Source of the DNA: Flavobacterium ammonificans
Lineage (GTDB): Bacteria > Bacteroidota > Bacteroidia > Flavobacteriales > Flavobacteriaceae
Reading direction: 5' to 3'
DNA: 64,000 nt
Assembly (NCBI RefSeq): GCF_020886115.1
Contig: NZ_AP025185.1
Span: 372,001 to 436,000 of the forward strand
Below the pieces are notes generated by a model. The model was not told the origin of the DNA. It saw nothing but the letters and a program-made list of their open reading frames with translations, and ran no database searches. A program made the translations under genes and the position numbers. Below are positions 36,427 through 44,858 of this stretch, one piece after another. Within the stretch, counting starts at the first letter, position 1. Every line of letters begins with the position of its first letter.

Positions 36427-36534
36427 AGCAGAAATTTTACTGTAAAGTTAAAACTATTCTGTTAGTTTGCTCTTTTTTTAAATAGAATGGCTTGGTTTTT
36501 TTCAAACATTCAAGAAATTAAACTCAAATTAACC

Positions 36535-36542
36535 TATATTTG
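36535..36542 (+). promoter_or_regulatory. -7 promoter element for tRNA-Ala
   Basis: TATATTTG, 12 bp before the first base of the tRNA gene, matching TAnnTTTG. No clear -33 TTG was seen. Confidence 0.5.
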
Positions 36543-36553
36543 CTGCCTGCATT

Positions 36554-36627
36554 GGGGATGTAGCTCAGTTGGCTAGAGTGCTTGACTGGCAGTCAAGAGG
36601 TCGTGGGTTCGAGCCCCATCTTCTCCA
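36554..36627 (+). tRNA. tRNA-Ala (GGC)
   Basis: Cloverleaf: acceptor GGGGATG / CTTCTCC, D-arm GCTC..GAGT, anticodon stem CTTGA/TCAAG with loop CTGGCAG (anticodon GGC), T-arm GTGGG-TTCGAGC-CCCAT. The G3:U70 wobble pair in the acceptor stem is the alanine identity element. The CCA end is not encoded. Confidence 0.95.
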
Positions 36628-36632
36628 CTTTC

Positions 36633-36663
36633 AAAGCCTTTCAAGTAATTGAAGGGCTTTTTT
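36633..36663 (+). terminator. Terminator after tRNA-Ala
   Basis: AAAGCCTTTCAA pairs with TTGAAGGGCTTT around GTAA and is followed by a T-run. It also covers the 3' end of the convergent mtgA gene. Confidence 0.85.
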
Positions 36664-37339
36664 AATACTTAATTGTCCCAATGTGACGCATTACCCTGAC
36701 AATTCGATCTTTTCGGCGGTTGATAAATCCTGAAGAATTGGAAGCCTTGTATTTTCTTGGATTGGGTAAAATAGCGGCAATTCCGGCTGCTTCTCTTTTG
36801 GTTAAACTCGAAGCGTCTTTACCGTACCAATATTGGGTAGCCGCATGTGCACCATAAATTCCATCGCCCATTTCAATGCTATTTAAATAGACTTCCATAA
36901 TGCGTTCTTTGCCCCAAATCAATTCGATTAAAACCGTAAAATAAGCTTCCAAGGCTTTTCTAAAATAACTTCGGCCTTGCCATAAAAACACATTTTTAGC
37001 TGTTTGTTGTGAAATGGTACTTCCGCCTTTAATCCTTTTGCCGTTTGCATTGTTCTGAAATGCTTTTTGCATCGCACTAAAATCAAATCCATGATGGTGT
37101 AAAAAAGTTCCGTCTTCACTAGCAATTACGGCTTTTTGCAAATTCATCGAAATGTTTTCAATAGGCTCCCAATTGTGTTCAAAATAAATGGGTTTTTTAT
37201 CCAACTTATTTTCAATAATTCGAATGCCCATCAAAGGAGTAAATGGTACAGGAACAAATTTAAAAAAGACTACTAAACCCACCGAGAGTCCAAAAAACCA
37301 GACAATTGTTGTATACAGAATTCGCTTCAATTTCATCAT
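36662..37339 (-). CDS. mtgA: Monofunctional peptidoglycan glycosyltransferase
   Basis: A GT51 enzyme that polymerises lipid II without a transpeptidase domain. From the first ATG of the pair at 37337-37339 it has about 225 residues. The N-terminus has one membrane anchor (ILYTTIVWFFGLSVGLVVFF), followed by ASEDGTFLHHHGFD (catalytic Glu), KGGSTISQQTAKN and KERIMEVYLNSIEMGDGIYG. A start at 37381 is possible but adds a polar leader before the anchor. Confidence 0.94.
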   Translation of the reverse strand: MMKLKRILYTTIVWFFGLSVGLVVFFKFVPVPFTPLMGIRIIENKLDKKPIYFEHNWEPIENISMNLQKAVIASEDGTFLHHHGFDFSAMQKAFQNNANGKRIKGGSTISQQTAKNVFLWQGRSYFRKALEAYFTVLIELIWGKERIMEVYLNSIEMGDGIYGAHAATQYWYGKDASSLTKREAAGIAAILPNPRKYKASNSSGFINRRKDRIVRVMRHIGTIKY

Positions 37340-37361
37340 AAATAAAGGCGTTTGGTTTTTC

Positions 37362-37829
37362 TTATTTGATAGCAGCAACAATCTCTCGAATGATATTAAT
37401 ATGATGCTTTGTATGTATTTCTAAAAAATGAACGGTTGGACGTTTCTTCATGTTGCCAAAATAAGGATGTTCAAAAAAATGATCTTCTGATATCAATTCC
37501 AATTGACTGATTTTTTCTTTAGTAGCCATTATATGTTGTTCCAAACTATCTTCAGTATAAGCTACTTGTGGTTTTACTACTTTTGGCACCCTACCTTTTC
37601 CTCTTGGGATTCTATTGGTTAACAAAACTATATTTTTGAGCAAACTAAATTGAGAAGAAAAGTTCGTCGGGTTCGATTGTGCTAATGAACTGATAACACC
37701 ATTAATAGTTAATAATATATGTTCGATGTGCCAACCAATATCTACTTTTGAAATTTGATCGTTTGAAAAAGTATAACCTGGAATATAGGTTGCTACATCA
37801 TCAACTAGTGATTCTAGGCTATTTTTCAT
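37362..37829 (-). CDS. DinB/DUF1569-like protein
   Basis: A 155-residue helical protein. Histidines placed as in the DinB-like metal-binding four-helix bundle are seen in GWHIEHILL (near residue 32), HFFEHPYFGN and LEIHTKHHINII (near the C-terminus). The family includes DUF1569 and thiol-S-transferase-like proteins. The function is unknown. It lies 22 bp upstream of mtgA on the same strand. Confidence 0.72.
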   Translation of the reverse strand: MKNSLESLVDDVATYIPGYTFSNDQISKVDIGWHIEHILLTINGVISSLAQSNPTNFSSQFSLLKNIVLLTNRIPRGKGRVPKVVKPQVAYTEDSLEQHIMATKEKISQLELISEDHFFEHPYFGNMKKRPTVHFLEIHTKHHINIIREIVAAIK

Positions 37830-37987
37830 AATAAAATTGGTAAACTATTGATTTGTATACCAATCAAAAATACGAAAATGTTGAATATAAAAAAGAAAAA
37901 TTGATTCGGTCATCCAATCGCAACTCAAGACACAACAAAAAGATTGAAAAGCTTACTTAAACTACAAAAATAATATGCTTTAAAACA

Positions 37988-38015
37988 AAAAACCTTGCAT
38001 TACTGCAAGGTTTTT
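37988..38015 (-). terminator. Terminator downstream of accC
   Basis: AACCTTGCA and TGCAAGGTT form a perfect stem around TTAC, with A-rich sequence on the left that reads as a T-run on the minus strand. It ends the fabH-accB-accC run. Confidence 0.85.
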
Positions 38016-38035
38016 AAATGTAATATAAGTGTCTT

Positions 38036-39382
38036 TTATTCTGGATCATTCATTTTAAATGTATCCATAAACGCTGTAGTGTAATCCCCAGCAATATAAC
38101 GAGGATCATCCATCAACTGTCTGTGGAATGGAATAGTTGTTTTAATTCCTTCAATCACAAATTCATCTAAAGCTCTTCTCATTTTACTAATTGCTTCCTC
38201 GCGTGTTTGTGCTGTTGTAATCAACTTAGCAATCATTGAGTCATAGTTGGGCGGAATAGAATAGCCTGAATATACGTGCGTATCTAAACGTACACCGTGT
38301 CCTCCCGGCATGTGCAAGGTGGTAATTTTTCCTGGTGACGGACGGAAATCGTTATATGGATCTTCGGCATTGATACGGCATTCAATAGCGTGTAATTGTG
38401 GTAAATAATTTTTACCAGAAATTGGCACACCAGCTGCTACTAATATTTGTTCACGAATCAAGTCGTAATCAATTACTTGTTCAGTAATTGGGTGTTCTAC
38501 TTGAATACGCGTGTTCATTTCCATGAAATAGAAATTACGGTGTTTGTCTACCAAAAATTCTACTGTTCCAGCTCCCTCATATTTGATATATTCAGCTGCT
38601 TTCACAGCAGCTTCTCCCATTTTCTGACGCAATTCATCGGTCATAAATGGCGAAGGGGTTTCTTCAGTTAATTTTTGGTGACGACGTTGTACAGAACAAT
38701 CTCTTTCAGAAAGATGACAGGCTTTTCCGTATGAATCTCCAACGATTTGGATTTCAATATGACGAGGCTCTTCGATTAATTTCTCCAAGTACATTCCGTC
38801 ATTTCCAAAAGCAGCTGCCGATTCTTGACGTGCGCTTTCCCACGCTTTTAATAGATCTTCTTCTGCCCAAACCGCACGCATTCCTTTTCCACCACCACCG
38901 GCAGTAGCTTTCAACATTACTGGGTAACCAAATTGATTGGCTAATTCAGCTGCTTGTTCGTACGATTCTAATATTCCTACAGAACCTGGAACACAAGGAA
39001 CACCCGCTTCAATCATTGTTGATTTAGCCGAAGCTTTATCTCCCATTCTGTCAATCATTTCAGGAGCCGCACCAATAAACTTGATACCGTGCTCTTGACA
39101 GATTTTTGAGAATTTTGAATTTTCAGAAAGAAAACCGTATCCTGGGTGAATAGCATCAGCATTGGTAATTTCTGCTGCCGCAATAATATTGGACATTTTC
39201 AAATAGGATAAATTACTTGGTGGAGGGCCAATACAAACCGCTTCATCTGCAAATTTTACGTGTAAACTTTCCGCATCTGCAGTAGAATAAACAGCAACTG
39301 TTTTGATTCCCATTTCCTTGCAAGTACGAATAACACGAAGTGCAATTTCTCCTCTATTTGCAATTAATATTTTTTTAAACAT
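38036..39382 (-). CDS. accC: Acetyl-CoA carboxylase, biotin carboxylase subunit
   Basis: A 448-residue ATP-grasp enzyme that carboxylates biotin on the carrier protein, the first half-reaction of malonyl-CoA formation. Visible motifs are [16 protein letters not shown], the glycine-rich [12 protein letters not shown] loop, and [14 protein letters not shown] (metal-binding Glu and Arg). It follows accB by 97 bp. Confidence 0.97.
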   Translation of the reverse strand: MFKKILIANRGEIALRVIRTCKEMGIKTVAVYSTADAESLHVKFADEAVCIGPPPSNLSYLKMSNIIAAAEITNADAIHPGYGFLSENSKFSKICQEHGIKFIGAAPEMIDRMGDKASAKSTMIEAGVPCVPGSVGILESYEQAAELANQFGYPVMLKATAGGGGKGMRAVWAEEDLLKAWESARQESAAAFGNDGMYLEKLIEEPRHIEIQIVGDSYGKACHLSERDCSVQRRHQKLTEETPSPFMTDELRQKMGEAAVKAAEYIKYEGAGTVEFLVDKHRNFYFMEMNTRIQVEHPITEQVIDYDLIREQILVAAGVPISGKNYLPQLHAIECRINAEDPYNDFRPSPGKITTLHMPGGHGVRLDTHVYSGYSIPPNYDSMIAKLITTAQTREEAISKMRRALDEFVIEGIKTTIPFHRQLMDDPRYIAGDYTTAFMDTFKMNDPE

Positions 39383-39479
39383 ACTTTGTTAGTTTAGAAG
39401 TTTATGGGCTTAGGGGTTTAGTAGAAATAGGTTAAAAAACACTTAAACTTCTATACTCCTAAACTTTTAAACTATTAAA

Positions 39480-39968
39480 TTATGATGGATCTACTAAGAA
39501 TAATGGTTGATCAAATTCTACTGGAGACATGTCATCCACTAAAATTTTAACGATTTTACCTGAAACTTCTGATTCGATTTCGTTGAATAATTTCATAGCT
39601 TCAATTACACACAAAACATCTCCTTTTCCGATAGTACTTCCCACCTCAACAAAAACTGGTTTGTCTGGAGATGGTTTTCTGTAGAAAGTTCCAATAATTG
39701 GTGATTTAATTGTAACATATTTTGAATCTTCGGCTGCTGGAGCGGCAGGAGTAGCTGGAGCAGCTGCTGCTGGAGCAATCGCTTGAGGGATTACAGCTTG
39801 TTGAATAACAGGTTGTGCTGGCATTTGCTGCACATAAGTAGTTTCTGTAGTGTTTCCTTCTAAAGTGGTTCTGATGGTTACCTTTACATCGTCCATTTCC
39901 AACTTTACCTCTGCAACACCTGAGTTTGCAACAAATTTGATTAGGTTTTGAATTTCTTTTAAATCCAT
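39480..39968 (-). CDS. accB: Acetyl-CoA carboxylase, biotin carboxyl carrier protein
   Basis: A 162-residue carrier. The N-terminal helical region is followed by an Ala/Pro-rich linker (residues about 60-85) and the C-terminal lipoyl-like domain with the biotinylation site [11 protein letters not shown] (Lys of EAMKL). It lies between fabH and accC on the same strand, so the genes for the first steps of fatty acid synthesis are grouped. Confidence 0.97.
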   Translation of the reverse strand: MDLKEIQNLIKFVANSGVAEVKLEMDDVKVTIRTTLEGNTTETTYVQQMPAQPVIQQAVIPQAIAPAAAAPATPAAPAAEDSKYVTIKSPIIGTFYRKPSPDKPVFVEVGSTIGKGDVLCVIEAMKLFNEIESEVSGKIVKILVDDMSPVEFDQPLFLVDPS

Positions 39969-39991
39969 AATGATTTGTTTTTAGTTTACAT

Positions 39992-40990
39992 TTATTTTTT
40001 GTCGTAGGCCCATTTTAAGTAAATAGCACCCCAAGTAAATCCACCACCAAAAGCAGCAAATATTATTGTATCCCCTTTTTTAAATTGTTTTTCGAAATCA
40101 CTCAATACTAGCGGTAGGGTAGCTGAAGTTGTATTGCCGTATCTTTCAATATTCATTAGCACTTTACTATCTTCTAAGTTCATTCTTTGAGCAGTAGCAT
40201 CAATAATGCGCTTATTAGCTTGGTGTGGCACTAACCAATCAACATCATGATTCGTCAAGTTATTTCGTTTCAAGATTTGTTCACTGGCATCTGCCATATT
40301 AGTCACAGCATATTTAAAAACAGTTTTTCCGTCTTGAATAATGTTATGCTTTTTATCTTTTACTGTATCTATTGTAGTTGGCATTAGAGAACCTCCAGCT
40401 GTAATTTTTAAGAAATCACGGCCCACACCATCAGAACGTAGGTATTCGTCTTGCAAACCTAAACCTTCATGGTTAGGCTCAAACAAAACAGCACCAGCAC
40501 CATCACCAAATATGATACAAGTAGCACGATCTGTGTAATCAACGATAGACGACATTTTATCGGCTCCAATAAGTAATACTTTTTTATATCTTCCAGATTG
40601 AATGTAGGCGGCGGCAGTTGACATTCCGAATAAGAAGCTAGAACAAGCGGCTTGTAAATCGTAACCAAATGCGTTAGTTGCACCTATTTCAGTTGCCACA
40701 AAAGCAGCGGTTGAGGCTACGGGCATATCGGCAGTGGCAGTTGCCACAATTACTAAATCGATCTCCAAAGGATCTAAATTAGCTTTGGCCATTAAATCAT
40801 TAGCAGCCATAATAGCAAGGTAGGAAGTTCCTTTGCTATCGTCTTTAAGAATACGTCTTTCTTTAATTCCTGTACGAGCAGTTATCCATTCGTCATTTGT
40901 ATCTACCATCGTTTGTAAAATATCGTTGGTCAAAACAAAATCAGGAACATAAGCTCCAACAGCGGTAATTGCGGCTGTAATTGTACTCAT
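39992..40990 (-). CDS. fabH: 3-oxoacyl-ACP synthase III
   Basis: A 332-residue thiolase-fold condensing enzyme that starts fatty acid synthesis from acetyl-CoA and malonyl-ACP. The catalytic triad is in LQAACSSFLFG (Cys), LVPHQANKRI (His) and RYGNTTSATLP (Asn). It lies 23 bp before accB and after the rpmF gene, with a hairpin terminator in between. Confidence 0.96.
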   Translation of the reverse strand: MSTITAAITAVGAYVPDFVLTNDILQTMVDTNDEWITARTGIKERRILKDDSKGTSYLAIMAANDLMAKANLDPLEIDLVIVATATADMPVASTAAFVATEIGATNAFGYDLQAACSSFLFGMSTAAAYIQSGRYKKVLLIGADKMSSIVDYTDRATCIIFGDGAGAVLFEPNHEGLGLQDEYLRSDGVGRDFLKITAGGSLMPTTIDTVKDKKHNIIQDGKTVFKYAVTNMADASEQILKRNNLTNHDVDWLVPHQANKRIIDATAQRMNLEDSKVLMNIERYGNTTSATLPLVLSDFEKQFKKGDTIIFAAFGGGFTWGAIYLKWAYDKK

Positions 40991-41111
40991 TAGTATTCAT
41001 TTATTACTATCAAATGCTGGGCATTTGAGAAATTGTAAAAGAATTGAAAATTACAAAAAATTTTCTAATCCGAATCTTTAAACAGTCTAATTTGTAGAAA
41101 ATAATAGGCAA

Positions 41112-41139
41112 CAAAAAAAACTCTCACATCGTGAGAGTT
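41112..41139 (-). terminator. Terminator between rpmF and fabH
   Basis: On the minus strand AACTCTCAC and GTGAGAGTT pair around GAT and a run of eight T residues follows. It would end or attenuate transcription coming from rpmF before fabH. Confidence 0.85.
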
Positions 41140-41161
41140 CTATTTTAGCTGCAAAAATGTA

Positions 41162-41356
41162 TTAAGCAACAGCCTCTGATTTATCGATAACCACTTGCCC
41201 TCTGTAGTACATTTTACCTTCGTGCCAATACGCTCTGTGGTATAAGTGCGCTTCTCCTGTAATAGGACAAGTAGCGATTTGAGCTACAGTTGCTTTGTAA
41301 TGTGTTCTTCTCTTATCTCTTCTTGTTTTCGAGATTTTTCTCTTAGGATGTGCCAT
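41162..41356 (-). CDS. rpmF: Ribosomal protein bL32
   Basis: A 64-residue basic protein with [17 protein letters not shown] at the N-terminus, as usual for L32. The zinc-binding cysteines seen in many L32 proteins are mostly absent (only CPITGEAH is visible). It lies 9 bp after the DUF177 gene, the standard pairing. Confidence 0.96.
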   Translation of the reverse strand: MAHPKRKISKTRRDKRRTHYKATVAQIATCPITGEAHLYHRAYWHEGKMYYRGQVVIDKSEAVA

Positions 41357-41365
41357 TTTACTATA

Positions 41366-41908
41366 TTATTTATCCGTTAATAGTTGCTTTAATTTGTCCC
41401 ATCTAGGGTCAATATTTTCTTCTTGTTTATTCTCTTTTTTGGTTTCTTTGACTGCTAATTCATTCAGTTTTTTTAAAGCTTCTGACTCTAAAGTCCCATC
41501 TTTAACTCCTGGATGAACTCGTCTTAGAGGTACTGAAAGTACAATCATCTCATAAATATACTGTGCAATATCGACCTCAAATTCGCCGAAAGGCAAAATC
41601 AATAACTCTTCGTTGTCATTATTGAATTCTTCGCCAAAACGAACAATCAATTTCATTTTGCTTTTGATTGGCAAATCAAAATCTTCTCCTGTTACATCAC
41701 AGGGTACATTTACTATTCCTTCATGCTTAAAACTGATTTCCAGCATGTTGGATTTTTTCTCTAAAACTACATTTACTTTGATATTTGAATTTTGAAATTC
41801 GTCATAATCAAAGATGTCAAAGAACGCATTGTCTATTTGATATTCAAAATGATGTTTACCTAGCTTTAATCCTACAAATGGAATTAAATATTCTTTAGTC
41901 TTCTTCAT
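41366..41908 (-). CDS. DUF177 (YceD-like) protein
   Basis: A 180-residue protein of the DUF177/YceD family, which in most bacteria lies before rpmF and has been linked to 23S rRNA accumulation. A region around VNVPCDVTGEDFDLP replaces the zinc-like CxRC pattern of other members. The C-terminus ENIDPRWDKLKQLLTDK is the usual family ending. It is the first gene of the transcription unit with rpmF. Confidence 0.9.
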   Translation of the reverse strand: MKKTKEYLIPFVGLKLGKHHFEYQIDNAFFDIFDYDEFQNSNIKVNVVLEKKSNMLEISFKHEGIVNVPCDVTGEDFDLPIKSKMKLIVRFGEEFNNDNEELLILPFGEFEVDIAQYIYEMIVLSVPLRRVHPGVKDGTLESEALKKLNELAVKETKKENKQEENIDPRWDKLKQLLTDK

Positions 41909-41941
41909 TTCAACAACATTTTACCCTGAACTACGGGAGCG

Positions 41942-41969
41942 CAAAGATATAAAATTATTATAAATCCAA
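41942..41969 (-). promoter_or_regulatory. Promoter of the DUF177-rpmF operon
   Basis: On the minus strand, TTG (41967-41969), 17 bp, then TATCTTTG (41942-41949). This fits the Bacteroidetes -33/-7 promoter and lies about 35 bp before the start codon. Confidence 0.65.
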
Positions 41970-41974
41970 TAGCC

Positions 41975-43039
41975 TTATTCTCCTTTTTTTGAAAACTCTT
42001 GTTTCGGTCTTATTTTTAAAGGATTTTGGCTGATTTCATAGTATTGATTTCTCGAATGAAAAATATCAATCGCTAAATAAACCGCCTCTTTGAACGAATT
42101 GAAATCTGCAATTCCTTTTCCAGCGATATCATAAGCCGTTCCGTGATCTGGAGACGTTCTAATTTTATTCAATCCTGCGGTATAATTCACCCCATTACCA
42201 AAAGACAAGGTCTTGAACGGAATTAAACCTTGATCGTGATAGGTAGCAATAACTGCATCGTACTTCTCATATTGGTTGCTTCCAAAAAATCCGTCAGCTG
42301 GGAAAGGTCCAAAAACCAAAGTGCCTTTTTCAAAAATCTTTTTCAAAGTAGGTTTTAAAATCGCATCGTCTTCATTCCCTATTACTCCACCATCACCACA
42401 ATGTGGATTCACTCCTAAAACTGCAATTCTAGGTTTGTTGATGCTAAAATCCTGAATCAAAGATTGTTTAATCGTTTCAATTTTTTTAGTGATCAAGGCT
42501 TCTGTCAAATGCGAAGCTACTTCACTCACCGGAATATGATCCGTTAATAATCCTACGCGCAGATTGTCTTGCACCATGAACATTAACGCATCGCCTTCTA
42601 ATTCTTGTGCTAAATAATCGGTATGACCCGGAAATTTAAACGTATCTGATTGTATGTTGTATTTGTTAATTGGCGCAGTGACCAAAACATCTACCTTACC
42701 TTCTTTCAAAGCTTGAGTAGCTGCTACAAATGATTTGATTGCATATTCGCCAACCGTTTCATCATTAATTCCTAAATTCAAATCAAAACCTTCTCTCCAA
42801 ACGTTGAGTACATTCACTTTTCCAAGAACCAATTGATCCAAACGGTCAATTCCGTGAAGATGAATCTCTGATTCCAAGTTGCGTTTGATGAACGAAAGTT
42901 GTTTTACATTGGCAAAAATAACCGGCGTACACAATTCTAACATTCTCGCATCTTCGAATGTTTTTAGAACGACTTCGCTTCCAATACCGTTTAAATCTCC
43001 TATCGAAATTCCAACAATTATATTTTCTGCTTTTTTCAT
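41975..43039 (-). CDS. pdxA: 4-hydroxythreonine-4-phosphate dehydrogenase
   Basis: A 354-residue enzyme of the DXP-dependent vitamin B6 pathway, oxidising 4-phosphohydroxy-threonine. The metal-binding histidines are in FPGHTDYLA, VNPHCGDGG and ATYHDQGLIPFK. The N-terminal GISIGDLNGIGSEV is the normal family start. Its promoter overlaps that of ribE on the other strand. Confidence 0.96.
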   Translation of the reverse strand: MKKAENIIVGISIGDLNGIGSEVVLKTFEDARMLELCTPVIFANVKQLSFIKRNLESEIHLHGIDRLDQLVLGKVNVLNVWREGFDLNLGINDETVGEYAIKSFVAATQALKEGKVDVLVTAPINKYNIQSDTFKFPGHTDYLAQELEGDALMFMVQDNLRVGLLTDHIPVSEVASHLTEALITKKIETIKQSLIQDFSINKPRIAVLGVNPHCGDGGVIGNEDDAILKPTLKKIFEKGTLVFGPFPADGFFGSNQYEKYDAVIATYHDQGLIPFKTLSFGNGVNYTAGLNKIRTSPDHGTAYDIAGKGIADFNSFKEAVYLAIDIFHSRNQYYEISQNPLKIRPKQEFSKKGE

Positions 43040-43062
43040 ACTGCCCTGAGGTTATTTATTAC

Positions 43063-43083
43063 TAATTTTGAAGTGCAAATTTA
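43063..43083. promoter_or_regulatory. Overlapping divergent promoters, pdxA and ribE
   Basis: The plus strand has TAATTTTG at 43063-43070 (for ribE at 43101). The minus strand has TAAATTTG at 43076-43083 (for pdxA at 43039). The two -7 elements are 5 bp apart, so the two transcription start sites must interfere or be coordinated. Confidence 0.55.
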
Positions 43084-43100
43084 GTAAAATAAAACAAGAA

Positions 43101-43691
43101 ATGTTTACAGGGATTATAGAAACACTCGGAAGGGTTCAAGAAATACAAAAAGACCAAGACAATGTTCATATTACGGTGGCATCAAGCATCACTGGCGAGT
43201 TGAAAATTGACCAAAGTGTGGCGCATAATGGCGTATGCCTAACGGTGGTTGCGATTAAAGACAACACCTATACTGTAACCGCGATTGCAGAGACCATCAA
43301 TAAAACCAATTTATCGCATTGGAAAGTGGGCGATACTGTCAATTTAGAACGCGCCATGAAACTGGGTGATCGTTTGGACGGCCACATTGTTCAAGGACAT
43401 GTGGATCAAACCGGAACCTGTATTGCAATTGAAGAAGCTGGCGGAAGTTGGCACTACACTTTTGAATATGACTCAGCGGCGAACAATATTACTATCGAAA
43501 AAGGTTCGATTACCGTAAACGGAGTAAGTTTGACCGTAGTTAATTCCAAGCAAAATCAATTTAGTGTAGCGATTATTCCATATACCTATGAACACACTAA
43601 TTTCAATGCCTTTCAAATTGGTACTGTTATTAATTTAGAATTTGACGTGATTGGGAAATATGTAAGTCGTTTGTATGGGAATCGGATTTAA
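43101..43691 (+). CDS. ribE: Riboflavin synthase alpha chain
   Basis: A 196-residue protein from the ATG at 43101 (MFTGIIETLGRVQEI); the frame begins earlier at 43068 but the family starts with MFTGII and the earlier part overlaps the promoter. Two lumazine-synthase-type repeats are visible, each with a VxHxGxxLTV pattern (AHNGVCLTVV near residue 46; TVNGVSLTVV near residue 140). It converts two 6,7-dimethyl-8-ribityllumazine to riboflavin. Confidence 0.96.
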   Translation: MFTGIIETLGRVQEIQKDQDNVHITVASSITGELKIDQSVAHNGVCLTVVAIKDNTYTVTAIAETINKTNLSHWKVGDTVNLERAMKLGDRLDGHIVQGHVDQTGTCIAIEEAGGSWHYTFEYDSAANNITIEKGSITVNGVSLTVVNSKQNQFSVAIIPYTYEHTNFNAFQIGTVINLEFDVIGKYVSRLYGNRI

Positions 43692-43761
43692 AATACGTGA
43701 ATTCTAAAAATTAATTAATAAATTTATACATTTGAATATTAACACCCTAAAAACCATTAGT

Positions 43762-44436
43762 ATGTACAATAAATTTTTGTTTTTGTTTCTATTTATTTTT
43801 TCGAACAGTCTTTGGAGTCAAAACAATACTTTTGCGATTCAAAAATCAAATTTTTTAACATTCATAAGCGCTAATGGAATTGAGGAACCAAAAAGTGATA
43901 TAGAAGGTTCCCAATACATTAATAAAGATTTTTCGCCTTCGACAATCTCTTGCTTGTCAGAAAAAACACCTCCTATTCGTTACAACGTTTTTAAAGAAGA
44001 AATGGAGTTTATTCTTGATGATAAATTGTATTATGTAAAAAAAAGTGATAGTTGTATTATTTCGTTAGGCAATAACTCTTATAAATATTTTGAAAATTAC
44101 AGTAAAGAGAAAAAGGGTGGTTATTTAATGATTTTAAATAAATTAAATGATCCAAAATATATTTTATACAAAAAAGAAAAAGTAAAATTTGTTCCTGAAT
44201 ATATCCCTAATTCGACTTATGGTAAAGAAAAACCTGCTTCATATGTTATTGACAAAAGCAAGTATTATATTTCAATGCCAGATGGCCTAACAGAATTTCC
44301 AAAAAAGAAATCAGAACTTTTAAAACTTTTTCCAAACAATCAAGTGTCCATCGAATCGTTTTTAACTGATAAAAAAATATCATTTAGTCAAGAATCTAAT
44401 CTAATTGAATTAATTGATTTTTTAAATACACTGTAG
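43762..44436 (+). CDS. Secreted hypothetical protein
   Basis: About 224 residues from the ATG at 43762 (a longer frame starts at 43732). The signal peptide is MYNKFLFLFLFIFSNSLWSQ, followed by a soluble Lys/Ser-rich protein with no motif I recognise. The only marked segment is NSYKYFENYSKEKKGGYLMIL in the middle. It is likely periplasmic or secreted. AT-rich, and it lies at the edge of the repeat-rich zone, so it may be a species-level accessory gene. Confidence 0.6.
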   Translation: MYNKFLFLFLFIFSNSLWSQNNTFAIQKSNFLTFISANGIEEPKSDIEGSQYINKDFSPSTISCLSEKTPPIRYNVFKEEMEFILDDKLYYVKKSDSCIISLGNNSYKYFENYSKEKKGGYLMILNKLNDPKYILYKKEKVKFVPEYIPNSTYGKEKPASYVIDKSKYYISMPDGLTEFPKKKSELLKLFPNNQVSIESFLTDKKISFSQESNLIELIDFLNTL

Positions 44437-44486
44437 ATTCAACTGAAATTTAAATAGGATTTGATAAGGTAATTTCGACCGAAAAT

Positions 44487-44665
44487 AACTTTTGTCAACC
44501 TGAACTCGTTTTAGGTTCCAAAATCAATCGAGCCTACAAGTCCCGTAGGGATGACCCATATCCTAACAACGGATTTCAATCCGTTGGTGCCTAAGCAAAG
44601 CAAACGAGATGCTGGCTCGAGCGTAGCGAACAGGCGAAGCAAACGAGTTCAACATGACAAAAGTT
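44487..44665. repeat. MITE-like element with 25-bp terminal inverted repeats
   Basis: Left end AACTTTTGTCAACCTGAACT, right end CGAGTTCAACATGACAAAAG (parts of 25-bp arms, 22 of 25 matching as inverted repeats). The 179-bp interior contains smaller palindromes, including CAACGGATTTCAATCCGTTG, and no gene. The ends match the TTGTCA...CTGAAC pattern of the repeat at 26263-26346. Confidence 0.65.
44524..44587. repeat. Repeat unit, copy 1 (TCAATCGAGCC..AATCCGTTGG)
   Basis: Begins TCAATCGAGCCTA and ends CCTAACAACGGATTTCAATCCGTTGG. A second copy with a longer middle is at 44703-44787. Nested in the MITE-like element. Confidence 0.6.
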
Positions 44666-44702
44666 GTTTGTATCGACTAGACTAAAATCCAGCCTTCCAA
44701 AG

Positions 44703-44787
44703 TCAATCGAGCCTATGGCTCTCCTGCGTTGCCTGAGGCTCTCGAAGGCAACGACCCATGTCCTAACAACGGATTTTAATCCGTTGG
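44703..44787. repeat. Repeat unit, copy 2 (TCAATCGAGCC..AATCCGTTGG)
   Basis: Same ends as the copy at 44524-44587, with an insert of about 20 bp in the middle. The rest of the 44437-44858 gap holds only these repeats and a terminator-like hairpin. Confidence 0.6.
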
Positions 44788-44798
44788 GGGAAATAAAA

Positions 44799-44830
44799 AA
44801 AGGCTCTCAATTACTTGAAAGGCTTTTTTG
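44799..44830 (-). terminator. Terminator-like hairpin, copy of the tRNA-Ala terminator
   Basis: On the minus strand the first 20 bases (AAAGCCTTTCAAGTAATTGA) are identical to those of the terminator at 36633-36663. It lies just after the stop of the erythromycin-esterase-like gene and would end its transcript. Confidence 0.6.
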
Positions 44831-44858
44831 TGGGACTACCTGTTAGCAACTGTCCTTT

